The translations under genes were made by a program, and so were the position numbers. Shown here piece after piece: positions 56,563-64,000 of a stretch of DNA of 64,000 nucleotides. Each line of letters opens with the position of its first letter. The stretch's first letter is position 1. The stretch covers positions 620,001 through 684,000 of the forward strand of contig NZ_KV880637.1 of NCBI RefSeq assembly GCF_001907695.1, written 5' to 3'. The stretch is from Thalassospira sp. TSL5-1. GTDB lineage: Bacteria > Pseudomonadota > Alphaproteobacteria > Rhodospirillales > Thalassospiraceae. The notes beneath the pieces were generated by a model. The model searched no databases. It was given only the letters and a program-made list of their open reading frames with translations, and was not told the DNA's origin.

Positions 56563-57339
56563 TTATGGTTCGGCAGACGGTGATGATGATGAAGATGATG
56601 ATGACGATGAAAGTGCCGGGTCAGAAGGGGCGAGCAGGGCCAGCATTGTGTGAAGGGTGCGCAGGGTGGCCTTGGCAATCAGAATGGCAAGCGCATCGCA
56701 GGAGGATGTAGCGGCCTGTTTGAGGGCGGTAGTGTATTGCGGTTTTTCCGTGCACAGAATGATGGCTGCAGGATAACCAGCCTGGAACAGATCATAATTT
56801 AACAGCAGCCGGGCAAGGCGGCCATTGTCACCGGGAAATGGGGCGTGCTGGATAAAAAGCGCATGCCATTGTGCGGCCAGAATAAGGGGATGTATGGCAG
56901 GAAGTGTCGCCCGATGTGCCAGCAGATCCCGGATTTTTTCGGAAGCGGCGACGCGGGTAGGTGCATTTTCATGAACGGTTTGCAGGATGTGATGAAGATC
57001 GAGGATGACCTGGCTGTTTAAGGCCGCATTCTTTGTGGCCCTGTTTTCAATATAATGAATGGCATCGCGGTGGCGAATGACACCGAGATGATCGGCAATT
57101 GTTTTGCCACTCACGGTAATGCCTTCGAGAATAACTTTGGTTTCGCGCAGGGCAAGTCTGTTTCCGGCCAGCGCATTGGAATGATAGATCCAGTCCAGAT
57201 TAAGTTTTTCGCGCAGCGAGGATGCCGTGTAGCGCGGCAGTGGCAATTTGGCAGTGAGCCGGGATTTGGCGCTGTCGGTTTGGGCAAGCAGGGTGGCGAG
57301 GCTGGGCGTCATTGCGGTGTTTTCCGCCAAAGGTGGCAT
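56563..57339 (-). CDS. Degenerate Fic-domain protein with poly-Ser tail
   Basis: A 258-aa protein with a recognisable Fic core. The Fic motif (normally HxFx-D/E-GNGR) is APFPGDNGR at 166-174: the His is Ala, the acidic residue Gly and the first Gly Asp, although a His lies one residue earlier. The N-terminal inhibitory motif, normally SxxxEGN, is SNALAGN at 54-60 with Ala for Glu. AMPylation activity is therefore doubtful. The C-terminus has ten consecutive Ser/Pro residues encoded by a GAT-type repeat. Start at 57339; 57312 is also possible. Confidence 0.8.
   Translation of the reverse strand: MPPLAENTAMTPSLATLLAQTDSAKSRLTAKLPLPRYTASSLREKLNLDWIYHSNALAGNRLALRETKVILEGITVSGKTIADHLGVIRHRDAIHYIENRATKNAALNSQVILDLHHILQTVHENAPTRVAASEKIRDLLAHRATLPAIHPLILAAQWHALFIQHAPFPGDNGRLARLLLNYDLFQAGYPAAIILCTEKPQYTTALKQAATSSCDALAILIAKATLRTLHTMLALLAPSDPALSSSSSSSSSSPSAEP
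56581..56611. repeat. GAT trinucleotide repeat encoding the poly-Ser tail
   Basis: TGATGATGATGAAGATGATG and further GAT/GAC units. Such tracts can gain or lose units by slippage; here the length change would keep frame. Confidence 0.8.
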
Positions 57340-57422
57340 GGTGCAGATGATGGATGAAACCAGCTTGGGCGGTTTTTGTTAAGGGTGTTTATTGCTGACG
57401 CAGGTGGTTTTGCCGGGTTTTG

Positions 57423-57459
57423 CAAAAAAGAAGCCCGACACATGGGAGATGTGTCGGGC
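57423..57459 (-). terminator. Terminator after ohr
   Basis: GCCCGACACAT pairs with ATGTGTCGGGC, and the minus strand ends in a T-rich tract. Confidence 0.9.
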
Positions 57460-57516
57460 GGGAGATGGGCGGATCAGTTCTGGGGGAGTGACCCGCCATA
57501 AAGATGACGTTTCACA

Positions 57517-57942
57517 TCAGGCAATGTGAAGACGAACATCGACATTGCCACGCAGCGAATTGGAATAGGGGCAGATTTTGTCCGCTTCTTCGATGAGTTT
57601 TTCGGCATCGGCACGGTCCAGCCCCGGCAGGGAGATGTGCAGGTCAATGTCAAGGCCAAAGCCGCCTGCATCACGCGGGCCAATGCCAACGGTTGCCTTG
57701 ACCGAGGCGTCTTTGGGGGTTTTGGGGGCACCCTGAGAGGAAGCGGCCTTCATCGCACCGATGAAACAGGCAGAATAGCCCATAGCGAAAAGCTGTTCGG
57801 GGTTGTTGCCTTCACCGCCGGCACCGCCGAGTTCTTTGGGTGTGGTCAGTTTGACTTCGATCGAGCCATCTTCGGTTTTGGCATGACCATCACGGCCGCC
57901 GGTTGCAGAACCAGAAGTACGGTACAGAACTTTAACAGACAT
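57517..57942 (-). CDS. ohr: Organic hydroperoxide resistance protein Ohr
   Basis: OsmC/Ohr family thiol peroxidase, 141 aa, that reduces organic hydroperoxides. Catalytic cysteines are Cys59 (GYSACFIGA) and Cys124 (KICPYSNS), with Arg17 in GGRDGHA and Glu49. ATG at 57942 has AAGG nine bases upstream; two further ATGs in frame lie just before it. Divergent from ohrR, with its likely -10 at 58157-58162. Confidence 0.96.
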   Translation of the reverse strand: MSVKVLYRTSGSATGGRDGHAKTEDGSIEVKLTTPKELGGAGGEGNNPEQLFAMGYSACFIGAMKAASSQGAPKTPKDASVKATVGIGPRDAGGFGLDIDLHISLPGLDRADAEKLIEEADKICPYSNSLRGNVDVRLHIA

Positions 57943-58280
57943 TTTCATCATCCTTGGTTTTCAGTGTTTCAAGATCGATGCGCAATGATGTGCATGGGAT
58001 AGGGCGCATCATCGTAGTTGCAACCCAGTTGCACGTTGTTGGGGCGACGTAACGATCAATTTTAGTGTGTATCGATAACGTTTTTACCCCCTGTGGCGTT
58101 CCAGACTGATTTTGCTGCCATGCTCCTTGCAGCGGAACCAGGCAGCTTCTGATATTTTTATACCGCACGATTTAATCGCGTACGATTTAATTTTCAGAAT
58201 AGCTGTGATGCGATAAAGTCGCTTGATATTTAATCGTGCACGATTTAAATTTTTGGGTTGTACTTATTTGGGAGATAAAA
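57943..58280. promoter_or_regulatory. Divergent ohr/ohrR regulatory region with two operators
   Basis: Two 20-bp sites with the same form, TTTAATCG-N4-CGATTTAA, lie at 58171-58190 and 58229-58248, 58 bp apart. The second one lies between TTGATA (58223-58228) and TAAATT (58246-58251), a 17-bp spaced promoter for ohrR. The first overlaps the upstream part of a minus-strand promoter for ohr, TATAAA at 58157-58162. OhrR should bind both and lift repression with organic peroxide. The leader of ohr would be about 200 nt. Confidence 0.75.
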
Positions 58281-58724
58281 ATGGCAGATAAGCAGACGCT
58301 GACGCTCGATCAGCTATTGTGTTTTTCGGTCTATTCAACCGGGCATGCTTTTAACCGTATTTACAAGCCATTACTGGACCGGATTGGGCTGACATATCCA
58401 CAATATCTGGTGATGGTGGTGCTGTGGCAGGAAGACGGTCAGACCGTGCGCGGCATTGGCAGCAAGCTGTTTTTGGAAAGCAACACGCTGACGCCTCTTC
58501 TCAAAAGGCTGGAAAGTGCGGGGTTGTTAAAACGCGAGCGGGACCGGGATGATGAACGCCAGGTGCGGGTAATGGTCACACAAAAGGGCCGCGAGCTGCA
58601 GCACGAGGCGCAAGACGTGCCCGATTGTGTGTTTGAAGCCTGTGGCCTTGATATGGAAGCGTTAAGCGACCTTAATCAGAAGCTGATTACATTGCGTAAT
58701 TCGCTGGAGAAAACGGCAGGGTGA
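58281..58724 (+). CDS. ohrR: OhrR, MarR family peroxide-sensing repressor
   Basis: A 147-aa winged-helix repressor. The single reactive cysteine is Cys14 in QLLCFSVYS, as in the one- and two-cysteine OhrR group, and the HTH region reads TVRGIGSKLFLESNTLTPLLKRLE. Two other cysteines lie near the C-terminus (VPDCVFEACG). GGGAG precedes the ATG. Confidence 0.96.
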   Translation: MADKQTLTLDQLLCFSVYSTGHAFNRIYKPLLDRIGLTYPQYLVMVVLWQEDGQTVRGIGSKLFLESNTLTPLLKRLESAGLLKRERDRDDERQVRVMVTQKGRELQHEAQDVPDCVFEACGLDMEALSDLNQKLITLRNSLEKTAG

Positions 58725-58807
58725 GTGCTTCTGTGGCGCAGGCGCACCGGATTGCAAATGGCGGAGGCGATGGTTACGACAGCAAGATACGGTTGGGGGA
58801 AAACGGT

Positions 58808-59194
58808 CTAGAGCAGCCCGACAAGCAGCATGACGGCACCGACAATCATGGTGATGTGTTGTAAAACCATACCGATGGGCTGGGAACCGCCCGGCAGGTG
58901 CAGGACACCGAGGGCATGAAACAGACGGGCGATGATAAAGGCGGCCACAAGCCCCCATATTACCGGGGATGTGGCATAGCCGGTAATTTCCAGTGCGGCG
59001 CACAACAGCACCATCATCGGGGCATATTCGATAAAATTGCCATGTGCGCGCATACGGCGGCGCAAAATGCTGTCATCGGCATCGCCCAGGGCCACCCTGA
59101 GTTCTCGCCGCCTGAGCGAAACATTCAGGCTGAGAATCACCAGCATCAGGGCGAAAATGCCGGTCAGAAAGGTGGTTGCCGGAATGTACAGCAT
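58808..59194 (-). CDS. MAPEG family membrane protein
   Basis: A 128-aa membrane protein with four helices. The RMRAHGNFIEYAPMMVLLCAALE segment is the MAPEG family signature (glutathione-dependent enzymes and relatives). AGGAGG lies before the ATG at 59194; the frame open to 59338 is rejected. Function beyond the family is unclear. Confidence 0.9.
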   Translation of the reverse strand: MLYIPATTFLTGIFALMLVILSLNVSLRRRELRVALGDADDSILRRRMRAHGNFIEYAPMMVLLCAALEITGYATSPVIWGLVAAFIIARLFHALGVLHLPGGSQPIGMVLQHITMIVGAVMLLVGLL

Positions 59195-59285
59195 GGATGG
59201 CCTCCTGAATGCCAAAGTGTTGCTCGCCAGAGAGTAGAGCGAAAAAAGATTTTCGCAAACAGCTATAAACATCCGCCCAAGCAGC

Positions 59286-59314
59286 AAAAACGGCGATGAA
59301 GGATCATCGCCGTT
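59286..59314 (-). terminator. Terminator after the chemoreceptor gene
   Basis: AACGGCGATGA pairs with TCATCGCCGTT around a tetraloop, with TTT on the minus strand. Confidence 0.85.
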
Positions 59315-59344
59315 AATGGGAAGGTGCGTTACGGGCAACGGGGT

Positions 59345-61420
59345 TCAGATATTGCGCAACTGATTGAGGAAGTTTTTGACTTCCTGATCGAGATTGCGCG
59401 CCTGTTTTGCCAGTTCGGTTGCATCGGTCTGGACGTTTGAGGCGGCCTCGCCGGTTTCTCCGGCCGTGTTACGCACGATGCCGATGGAGGAGGATACCTC
59501 GTTGGTGCCTGCCGCAGCCTGCTGGACATTGCCGGAAATTTCGGCAGTTGCAGCCCCCTGTTCCTCGACAGCAGCAGCAATGGCCGAGGTGATTTCGTTA
59601 ATGCCGGAGATGGTTTGTGTCACCTTCTCAATCGCGCCAACGGTGTTTTGGGTTTCTGATTGGATGGAGCCGATTTGCTGGGCGATTTCGTCGGTTGCCT
59701 TGGCGGTTTGGTTGGCAAGGTTTTTCACCTCCTGGGCGACAACGGCAAAACCCTTGCCGGCTTCGCCCGCGCGGGCGGCCTCAATGGTGGCATTCAGCGC
59801 CAGAAGGTTGGTCTGTGCCGCGATGTCATTGATCAGGCTGACAACTTCGCCTATCCGTTCGGCCGCCTGGGCAAGGCCAGTGACCATTGTATTGGCCCGC
59901 GAGGCTTCATCCACCGCGTTGCCTGCGATTTGGGCTGAGCGGGAGACCTGCTCGCTGATTTCCTGGATCGAGGCGGAGAGTTCCTCGCTGGCAGACGCAA
60001 CAGTTTGTACATTGGTGCTGGCCTCGGTGGCAGCAGCGGCGACAACGGCGGCTTGTCGCGAGCTTTCATCGGCTGCATTGCGCATCCGGTGCGAGACTTT
60101 TTCCATGTTTTCAGCACTGCCCGTAACGTGGACCACGATGGACCCGACCGACTTCTCGAAATGATCGGCCATTTGCATGCGGGTGCGGTTGCGGGTTTCG
60201 CTGGCGTGCTGTTCGGCCTCGCGTTTTTCGCGTTCGGCCTTTTGCATCCCCTCGGAGGCTTCCTTGAAAGCTTCAAGCGCCTTGGCAATGGCCCCGATTT
60301 CGTCAGAGCGGTCCAGATAGGGGATGGCAATATTGAAATTGCCCTGTTGCAAATGGGAAATCACCCCGGCAACGCGGGTCATGGGGCGAGTGACCAGACG
60401 GCTGGTCGAAATCAGAATGACGCCGATAACCACCAGTAGCAGAACCGTTCCGCCGATCAGCGTTGCATTGCGCAGGGCATTGGCCGGGTCATAAACTGTG
60501 GCGCGGGGCACATTGACCACAACACCCCACTGATTGGGGTATCCCTGAATGGCAATGGGCACAACAATGCGCATGAAGCTGTCATCCTCAAGTTGCGTGG
60601 GCTTGTCAGATTTCATGGCGGCAAGAATGGCGGCCTGGGTTTTGTCGGATGGGTCCAGTTTTGTGCCGCGTATCGCCGGGTCCTTATGCGCAACCCATGT
60701 GCCCTGGGCCGAAACCAGATCGACGGTGCCGGTTCCGAAAGGGGCAAGTTTGGCAAAACGTTCTGACAGGGCATTCAGTTCGAGGTCCGCCCCCAGAACA
60801 CCCAGGAATTTGCCGTTTTGGTCCTGAACCGGAACGACAAAGGATGTGAGAACAACGTTACGCCCCTGAATGTCATAGGTTATGGCATCGGTGACATAGG
60901 GTTTATTGGTGCGTTTGGGTTCAGTGTAATATTCATTGACTTCGGTGTTATCAAGACCCGTCAGGTGATAGGGGGTAACACCGCTACCGAAGTTGTAATA
61001 ATAGGTGATGTACTGGCCACTACCATCCCCGAACGGTTCACCTTCGTTTTTATAGTCGGCGTCCCGGCCATCGAGCGCGTTTGGCTCGAACCCTGCCCAG
61101 GTTCCGGCAAGCTGGGGATTTTCCATCAGCGTGCGATTGAGGATTTCGTTATAGGCTTTGCGGTCAGTGACACCCTGTTCGCGCGTGGCGCGAAAGGTGC
61201 CGGCAAGGTTTTTGGCGATCAGCATGCCAGTATTGAGGAAACGCCCGGCCTGGGAGGCCTGGTGCTGTGCGACAGCTTCGGCTTCACCAAGGGTCAATTT
61301 CTCGGTTGTGGCATTTGTCTGTGCGGTTTGGAGAAAAATACCCACAATCAGACAGCCGGCAATTGCCAGGGCGCTGACGCAGGTCAGTTTGGTGCCAAGT
61401 GACAGATTGGAAAATCGCAT
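59345..61420 (-). CDS. Methyl-accepting chemotaxis protein with dCache sensor
   Basis: A 691-aa chemoreceptor. TM1 at about 10-32, a periplasmic dCache domain with [31 protein letters not shown] and [23 protein letters not shown]2 at about 324-345, HAMP next, then the signalling domain with [20 protein letters not shown] and the hairpin tip [45 protein letters not shown]. The usual C-terminal CheR/CheB pentapeptide is absent. dCache domains bind small molecules such as amino acids or amines; ligand here is unknown. Confidence 0.95.
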   Translation of the reverse strand: MRFSNLSLGTKLTCVSALAIAGCLIVGIFLQTAQTNATTEKLTLGEAEAVAQHQASQAGRFLNTGMLIAKNLAGTFRATREQGVTDRKAYNEILNRTLMENPQLAGTWAGFEPNALDGRDADYKNEGEPFGDGSGQYITYYYNFGSGVTPYHLTGLDNTEVNEYYTEPKRTNKPYVTDAITYDIQGRNVVLTSFVVPVQDQNGKFLGVLGADLELNALSERFAKLAPFGTGTVDLVSAQGTWVAHKDPAIRGTKLDPSDKTQAAILAAMKSDKPTQLEDDSFMRIVVPIAIQGYPNQWGVVVNVPRATVYDPANALRNATLIGGTVLLLVVIGVILISTSRLVTRPMTRVAGVISHLQQGNFNIAIPYLDRSDEIGAIAKALEAFKEASEGMQKAEREKREAEQHASETRNRTRMQMADHFEKSVGSIVVHVTGSAENMEKVSHRMRNAADESSRQAAVVAAAATEASTNVQTVASASEELSASIQEISEQVSRSAQIAGNAVDEASRANTMVTGLAQAAERIGEVVSLINDIAAQTNLLALNATIEAARAGEAGKGFAVVAQEVKNLANQTAKATDEIAQQIGSIQSETQNTVGAIEKVTQTISGINEITSAIAAAVEEQGAATAEISGNVQQAAAGTNEVSSSIGIVRNTAGETGEAASNVQTDATELAKQARNLDQEVKNFLNQLRNI

Positions 61421-61609
61421 CCCAGTTTTCCTGATAAGGAGCCTATACTTTAGGTAAAGGCGTCAGAGCGTTGCAGGAGAAGGAACCCTTGAGTAGGTAT
61501 GTGCTGTTCCGATTATTGGTATTGAATATGCTAACCTTTAGTATTGTGCTGGTTGCGCGATATTGCAATATCAATGTGCAATTTATGGTGATCGGAATGC
61601 GATTTCTGG

Positions 61610-64000
61610 TTAGTCGAAAATATGTGCGGCCGGGACGGGCCTGGAAAAATAAAATCCCTGAAAATCGGTGCATTCGAGATTGTTGATAAAATCGAGCTGT
61701 GGTTTTTCCTCAATTCCTTCAACCGTGACAGCCAGGCCAAGCTTGGCAGCCAGCGCGATGATGGCTTCGGTCAGGGCGGTATTGTCCTGATCATCGGGGA
61801 TGCCACGGACAAAGGATTGATCAATTTTGATGCGCTCTATGGGCAGGCTTTTGATGGAACCCAGGCACGAAAAGCCAGTGCCGAAATCGTCGATGGCAAG
61901 GGATATGCCAAGACGGCGCAATTCATGCAGCCTTGAGATGATGCGGACATCGTTTTGAATGGTGCTTTCGGTGATTTCCAGTTCGAGCTGGCTTGGCGAA
62001 ATTTCCGTCATGGCCAGAGCGCGCTGCACGATATGGACGAAATCATCGGAGCGAAGCTGTCGCACGGATACATTAACGGCAATTTTGAGCGCAGGGTGCC
62101 CCTGATCGCGCCAGCGCATGGCCTGGGCGCAGGCCTCCTCGACAACCCACTGGCCGATTTCGTTGATCAGGCCGCTTTGCTCGGCAACCGGGATGATTTC
62201 GCCAGGCCCCAATAGCCCTTCGGTGGGATGATTCCAGCGAATAAGAGCTTCCATACCCGACATTGTGCCGGTTTTGCGCGAATATTGCGGTTGGTAATAC
62301 AGGACCAGTTCACCCCGTTCCAGGCCACGTCGCAATTGCTGATTGCGGGTCATGAAATGGGTGGCATCGTCGGTCATGACGGATTGGTAAAAGGCAAAAC
62401 CGTTCCGGCCGCTGTTTTTTGCCGCATACATGGCTGTGTCGGCCTGGCGCACCAGGTCCTGCGCGTTTTGGGCACCGTCGGGGAAGATGCTGATGCCGAT
62501 ACTGGCAGAAATGCTGATATCGCGATCGGCGATATTCACAGGAATGCGCAATCCCTTGATCAGGCGACTGGCAAGGTCGGCGGCGGCATGCTGGTCTTTG
62601 ATGTCTTCGGTGGTCAGCAGGAATTCGTCGCCGCCCAACCGCGCGATGGTATCGGTGGAGCTGACAAGAGATTTCAAACGGCGCGAGACCACAATAAGCA
62701 ACTGGTCGCCCGCACCGTGGCCCATTGTATCATTGATGGTTTTGAAATTGTCGATATCGATAAACATGCAGGCGAGGCGCCCACCTTGGGCGCTGGCACG
62801 TTCCAGGGCACGTTCCAGCCGGTCGGTGGCAAGCATGCGGTTGGGCAGCCCCGTTAACCCGTCATAATGGGCCAGATATTGCAGTTCTTCTTCGGCACGG
62901 CGAATGGCGGTTCGGTCGGAGATGATGGCAACATAATGGGAAATGCTGCCGTCATCGCAATCAACTGCGATGATTTGCGCCATCAGGGTGATGTGATCGC
63001 CATTGGCATTTTGGGTGTTGATTTCGCGATGCCAGTGTTTGCGGCTTTCCAGGGATTTGAACATTTCGCGGTAAAAAGACAGCGGAAATGTTGTGCGCGT
63101 AAGAATATGCGGACGTTGCCCCAGTGAATCCTCGATTGAAACGCCGGTGATGTTGGCATAGCTGCGGTTAGCGCTGGTAATGCGCAATTCCGTATCGAGG
63201 ATAAGAATGCCATCCTGGGAGGTTTCGTAAACTGTCGAGGCCTGGCGCAGCCGGGTGCTTGCGATTTGTTGATCGGTCACATCCTGGATGATACCGATGA
63301 TACGGCGCGGGTTTTGCGCGGTTTCGGCGAATGTTTTGCCTTGTGCCCGATACCAGCAGATCGAGTCCTCTGGGTCTTTTGCGCGAAAAACAACATCAAA
63401 AAAATCGCCATTGGCAATGGCCTCGTCAAAGGCATTTTTGACGGCGGTGTGGTCTTCTGAAACGACACGTTCGAGAAATGTATCAAGATCAATGGCAATG
63501 CCGCTGCAATTGCCATCGGGATACAGGATGCCGGTGGGGCCGGTGGTTTCAATTTGGCGGGTATGCAGGTCGATTTCCCAGCAGGTCATATTGGCCGCCT
63601 TCATGGCCAGATAGAGGCGTTCCTCGCTGCGTTTCAGGGCAAACTCGACCTTGCGACGCTGCAGCGCCATCTGAATGGTGGCATGCAGTTCGCGTTCGGC
63701 AAACGGTTTGATCAGATAACCATAGGGGTGGGTGCGCTTGGCCCGCTCCAGGGTTTGATCTTCGGAATAGGCGGACAGATAAATGACCGGAATATGCAGG
63801 CAGCGTGGAATGCCAGCAGCGGTTTCGATCCCGTCAATATCGCCATCAATGTGAATATCCATCAGGATCAGGTCGGGGGTGTCAGCCATGATGGCGGCCA
63901 GGGCGGAGGCGCCGGAACTGAAAACCGTGACGCGCTCGTAACCCAGGCGGGTTAGTTGTTGCCGCAGATGAAGGGCGACAATGCGTTCATCCTCGACAAT
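61610..64000 (-). CDS. REC-PAS-GGDEF-EAL response regulator (5' end outside window)
   Basis: The frame continues to the window's right edge, so the N-terminus is missing. It starts inside a receiver domain (VEDERIVALHL then LILMDIHIDGDIDG with the phospho-Asp, and the KPF signature), followed by two PAS domains, GGDEF (LGGDEF, intact) and EAL (MEALIRW, DDFGTGFSCLG). The RxxD inhibition site of GGDEF is missing (SSTD), so it should not be product-inhibited, unlike the protein at 33508. It likely responds to a histidine kinase encoded outside the window. Confidence 0.95.
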   Translation of the reverse strand: MVEDERIVALHLRQQLTRLGYERVTVFSSGASALAAIMADTPDLILMDIHIDGDIDGIETAAGIPRCLHIPVIYLSAYSEDQTLERAKRTHPYGYLIKPFAERELHATIQMALQRRKVEFALKRSEERLYLAMKAANMTCWEIDLHTRQIETTGPTGILYPDGNCSGIAIDLDTFLERVVSEDHTAVKNAFDEAIANGDFFDVVFRAKDPEDSICWYRAQGKTFAETAQNPRRIIGIIQDVTDQQIASTRLRQASTVYETSQDGILILDTELRITSANRSYANITGVSIEDSLGQRPHILTRTTFPLSFYREMFKSLESRKHWHREINTQNANGDHITLMAQIIAVDCDDGSISHYVAIISDRTAIRRAEEELQYLAHYDGLTGLPNRMLATDRLERALERASAQGGRLACMFIDIDNFKTINDTMGHGAGDQLLIVVSRRLKSLVSSTDTIARLGGDEFLLTTEDIKDQHAAADLASRLIKGLRIPVNIADRDISISASIGISIFPDGAQNAQDLVRQADTAMYAAKNSGRNGFAFYQSVMTDDATHFMTRNQQLRRGLERGELVLYYQPQYSRKTGTMSGMEALIRWNHPTEGLLGPGEIIPVAEQSGLINEIGQWVVEEACAQAMRWRDQGHPALKIAVNVSVRQLRSDDFVHIVQRALAMTEISPSQLELEITESTIQNDVRIISRLHELRRLGISLAIDDFGTGFSCLGSIKSLPIERIKIDQSFVRGIPDDQDNTALTEAIIALAAKLGLAVTVEGIEEKPQLDFINNLECTDFQGFYFSRPVPAAHIFD

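Noticed and set aside
61081..61100. tRNA T-loop-like sequence (ggctcgaaccc)
   Set aside because: Lies within the chemoreceptor coding region with no cloverleaf around it.
1..64000. CRISPR arrays, insertion sequences, prophage or integron genes
   Set aside because: No regularly spaced repeats, transposase, integrase or phage structural genes seen.

Overview
The window reads as ordinary chromosome of a marine-type alphaproteobacterium, moderately GC-rich and densely coded. The gene set and protein style (KMGKR-variant leuS, TrkH, OhrR/Ohr, several PAS-GGDEF-EAL proteins, MCPs) fit Rhodospirillales, most likely Thalassospira or a close relative; this is recognition from memory, not a search. 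No rRNA, tRNA, insertion sequence, integrase or CRISPR array was seen.

Layout: 1-2.8 kb holds the 3' end of leuS with a clear terminator and a TrkH potassium transporter. 2.9-20.5 kb is a cell-surface polysaccharide (EPS/capsule/O-antigen) cluster. It contains a nucleotide-sugar dehydrogenase, a GT2-GT4 fusion, two further GT4 enzymes, a Wzx-like flippase, two alpha/alpha-toroid proteins and a beta-rich partner, a WecG/TagA/CpsF transferase fused to an unknown exported domain, a Wzz/BY-kinase with a small membrane companion, and two Wzy/WaaL-like proteins on opposite strands. No initiating phosphoglycosyltransferase and no Wza exporter lies in the window, so these must be elsewhere. 20.6-33 kb is mixed housekeeping and accessory: HrpB, a VIT1/CCC1 transporter, a probable ADP-ribosyltransferase toxin translationally coupled to a 59-aa partner, a VOC protein, GreB, a PI-PLC-X-like protein, a LysR/MFS pair, DUF3095, SlyX, a beta-hydroxyacid dehydrogenase and a TerB-like protein.

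33.5-44.2 kb is signalling plus sugar uptake: a PAS-GGDEF-EAL protein, then a GAF histidine kinase and NarL-type regulator facing a four-gene sugar ABC transporter that ends in an SMP-30 lactonase. Two phased palindromes sit in the divergent promoter region. 44.2-51.6 kb holds a Crp/Fnr regulator, PepSY and DUF2946 membrane proteins, a secreted beta-helix protein and a DinG/XPD-type helicase. 52-59.2 kb holds MATE, AraC, LysE, a small membrane protein, YqaA, a degenerate Fic protein with a poly-Ser tail, the Ohr/OhrR peroxide system with two near-identical operators, and MAPEG. 59.3-64 kb holds a dCache chemoreceptor and a REC-PAS-GGDEF-EAL protein that runs off the right edge.

The best leads for something undescribed are the PARP-like toxin with its overlapping 59-aa gene (23953-24731), the WecG fusion with a buried signal peptide (12062-13717), the toroid/beta-sandwich pair inside the glycan operon (6093-8380), the Fic protein lacking both catalytic and inhibitory residues (56563-57339), and the tandem palindromes at 38626-38662.
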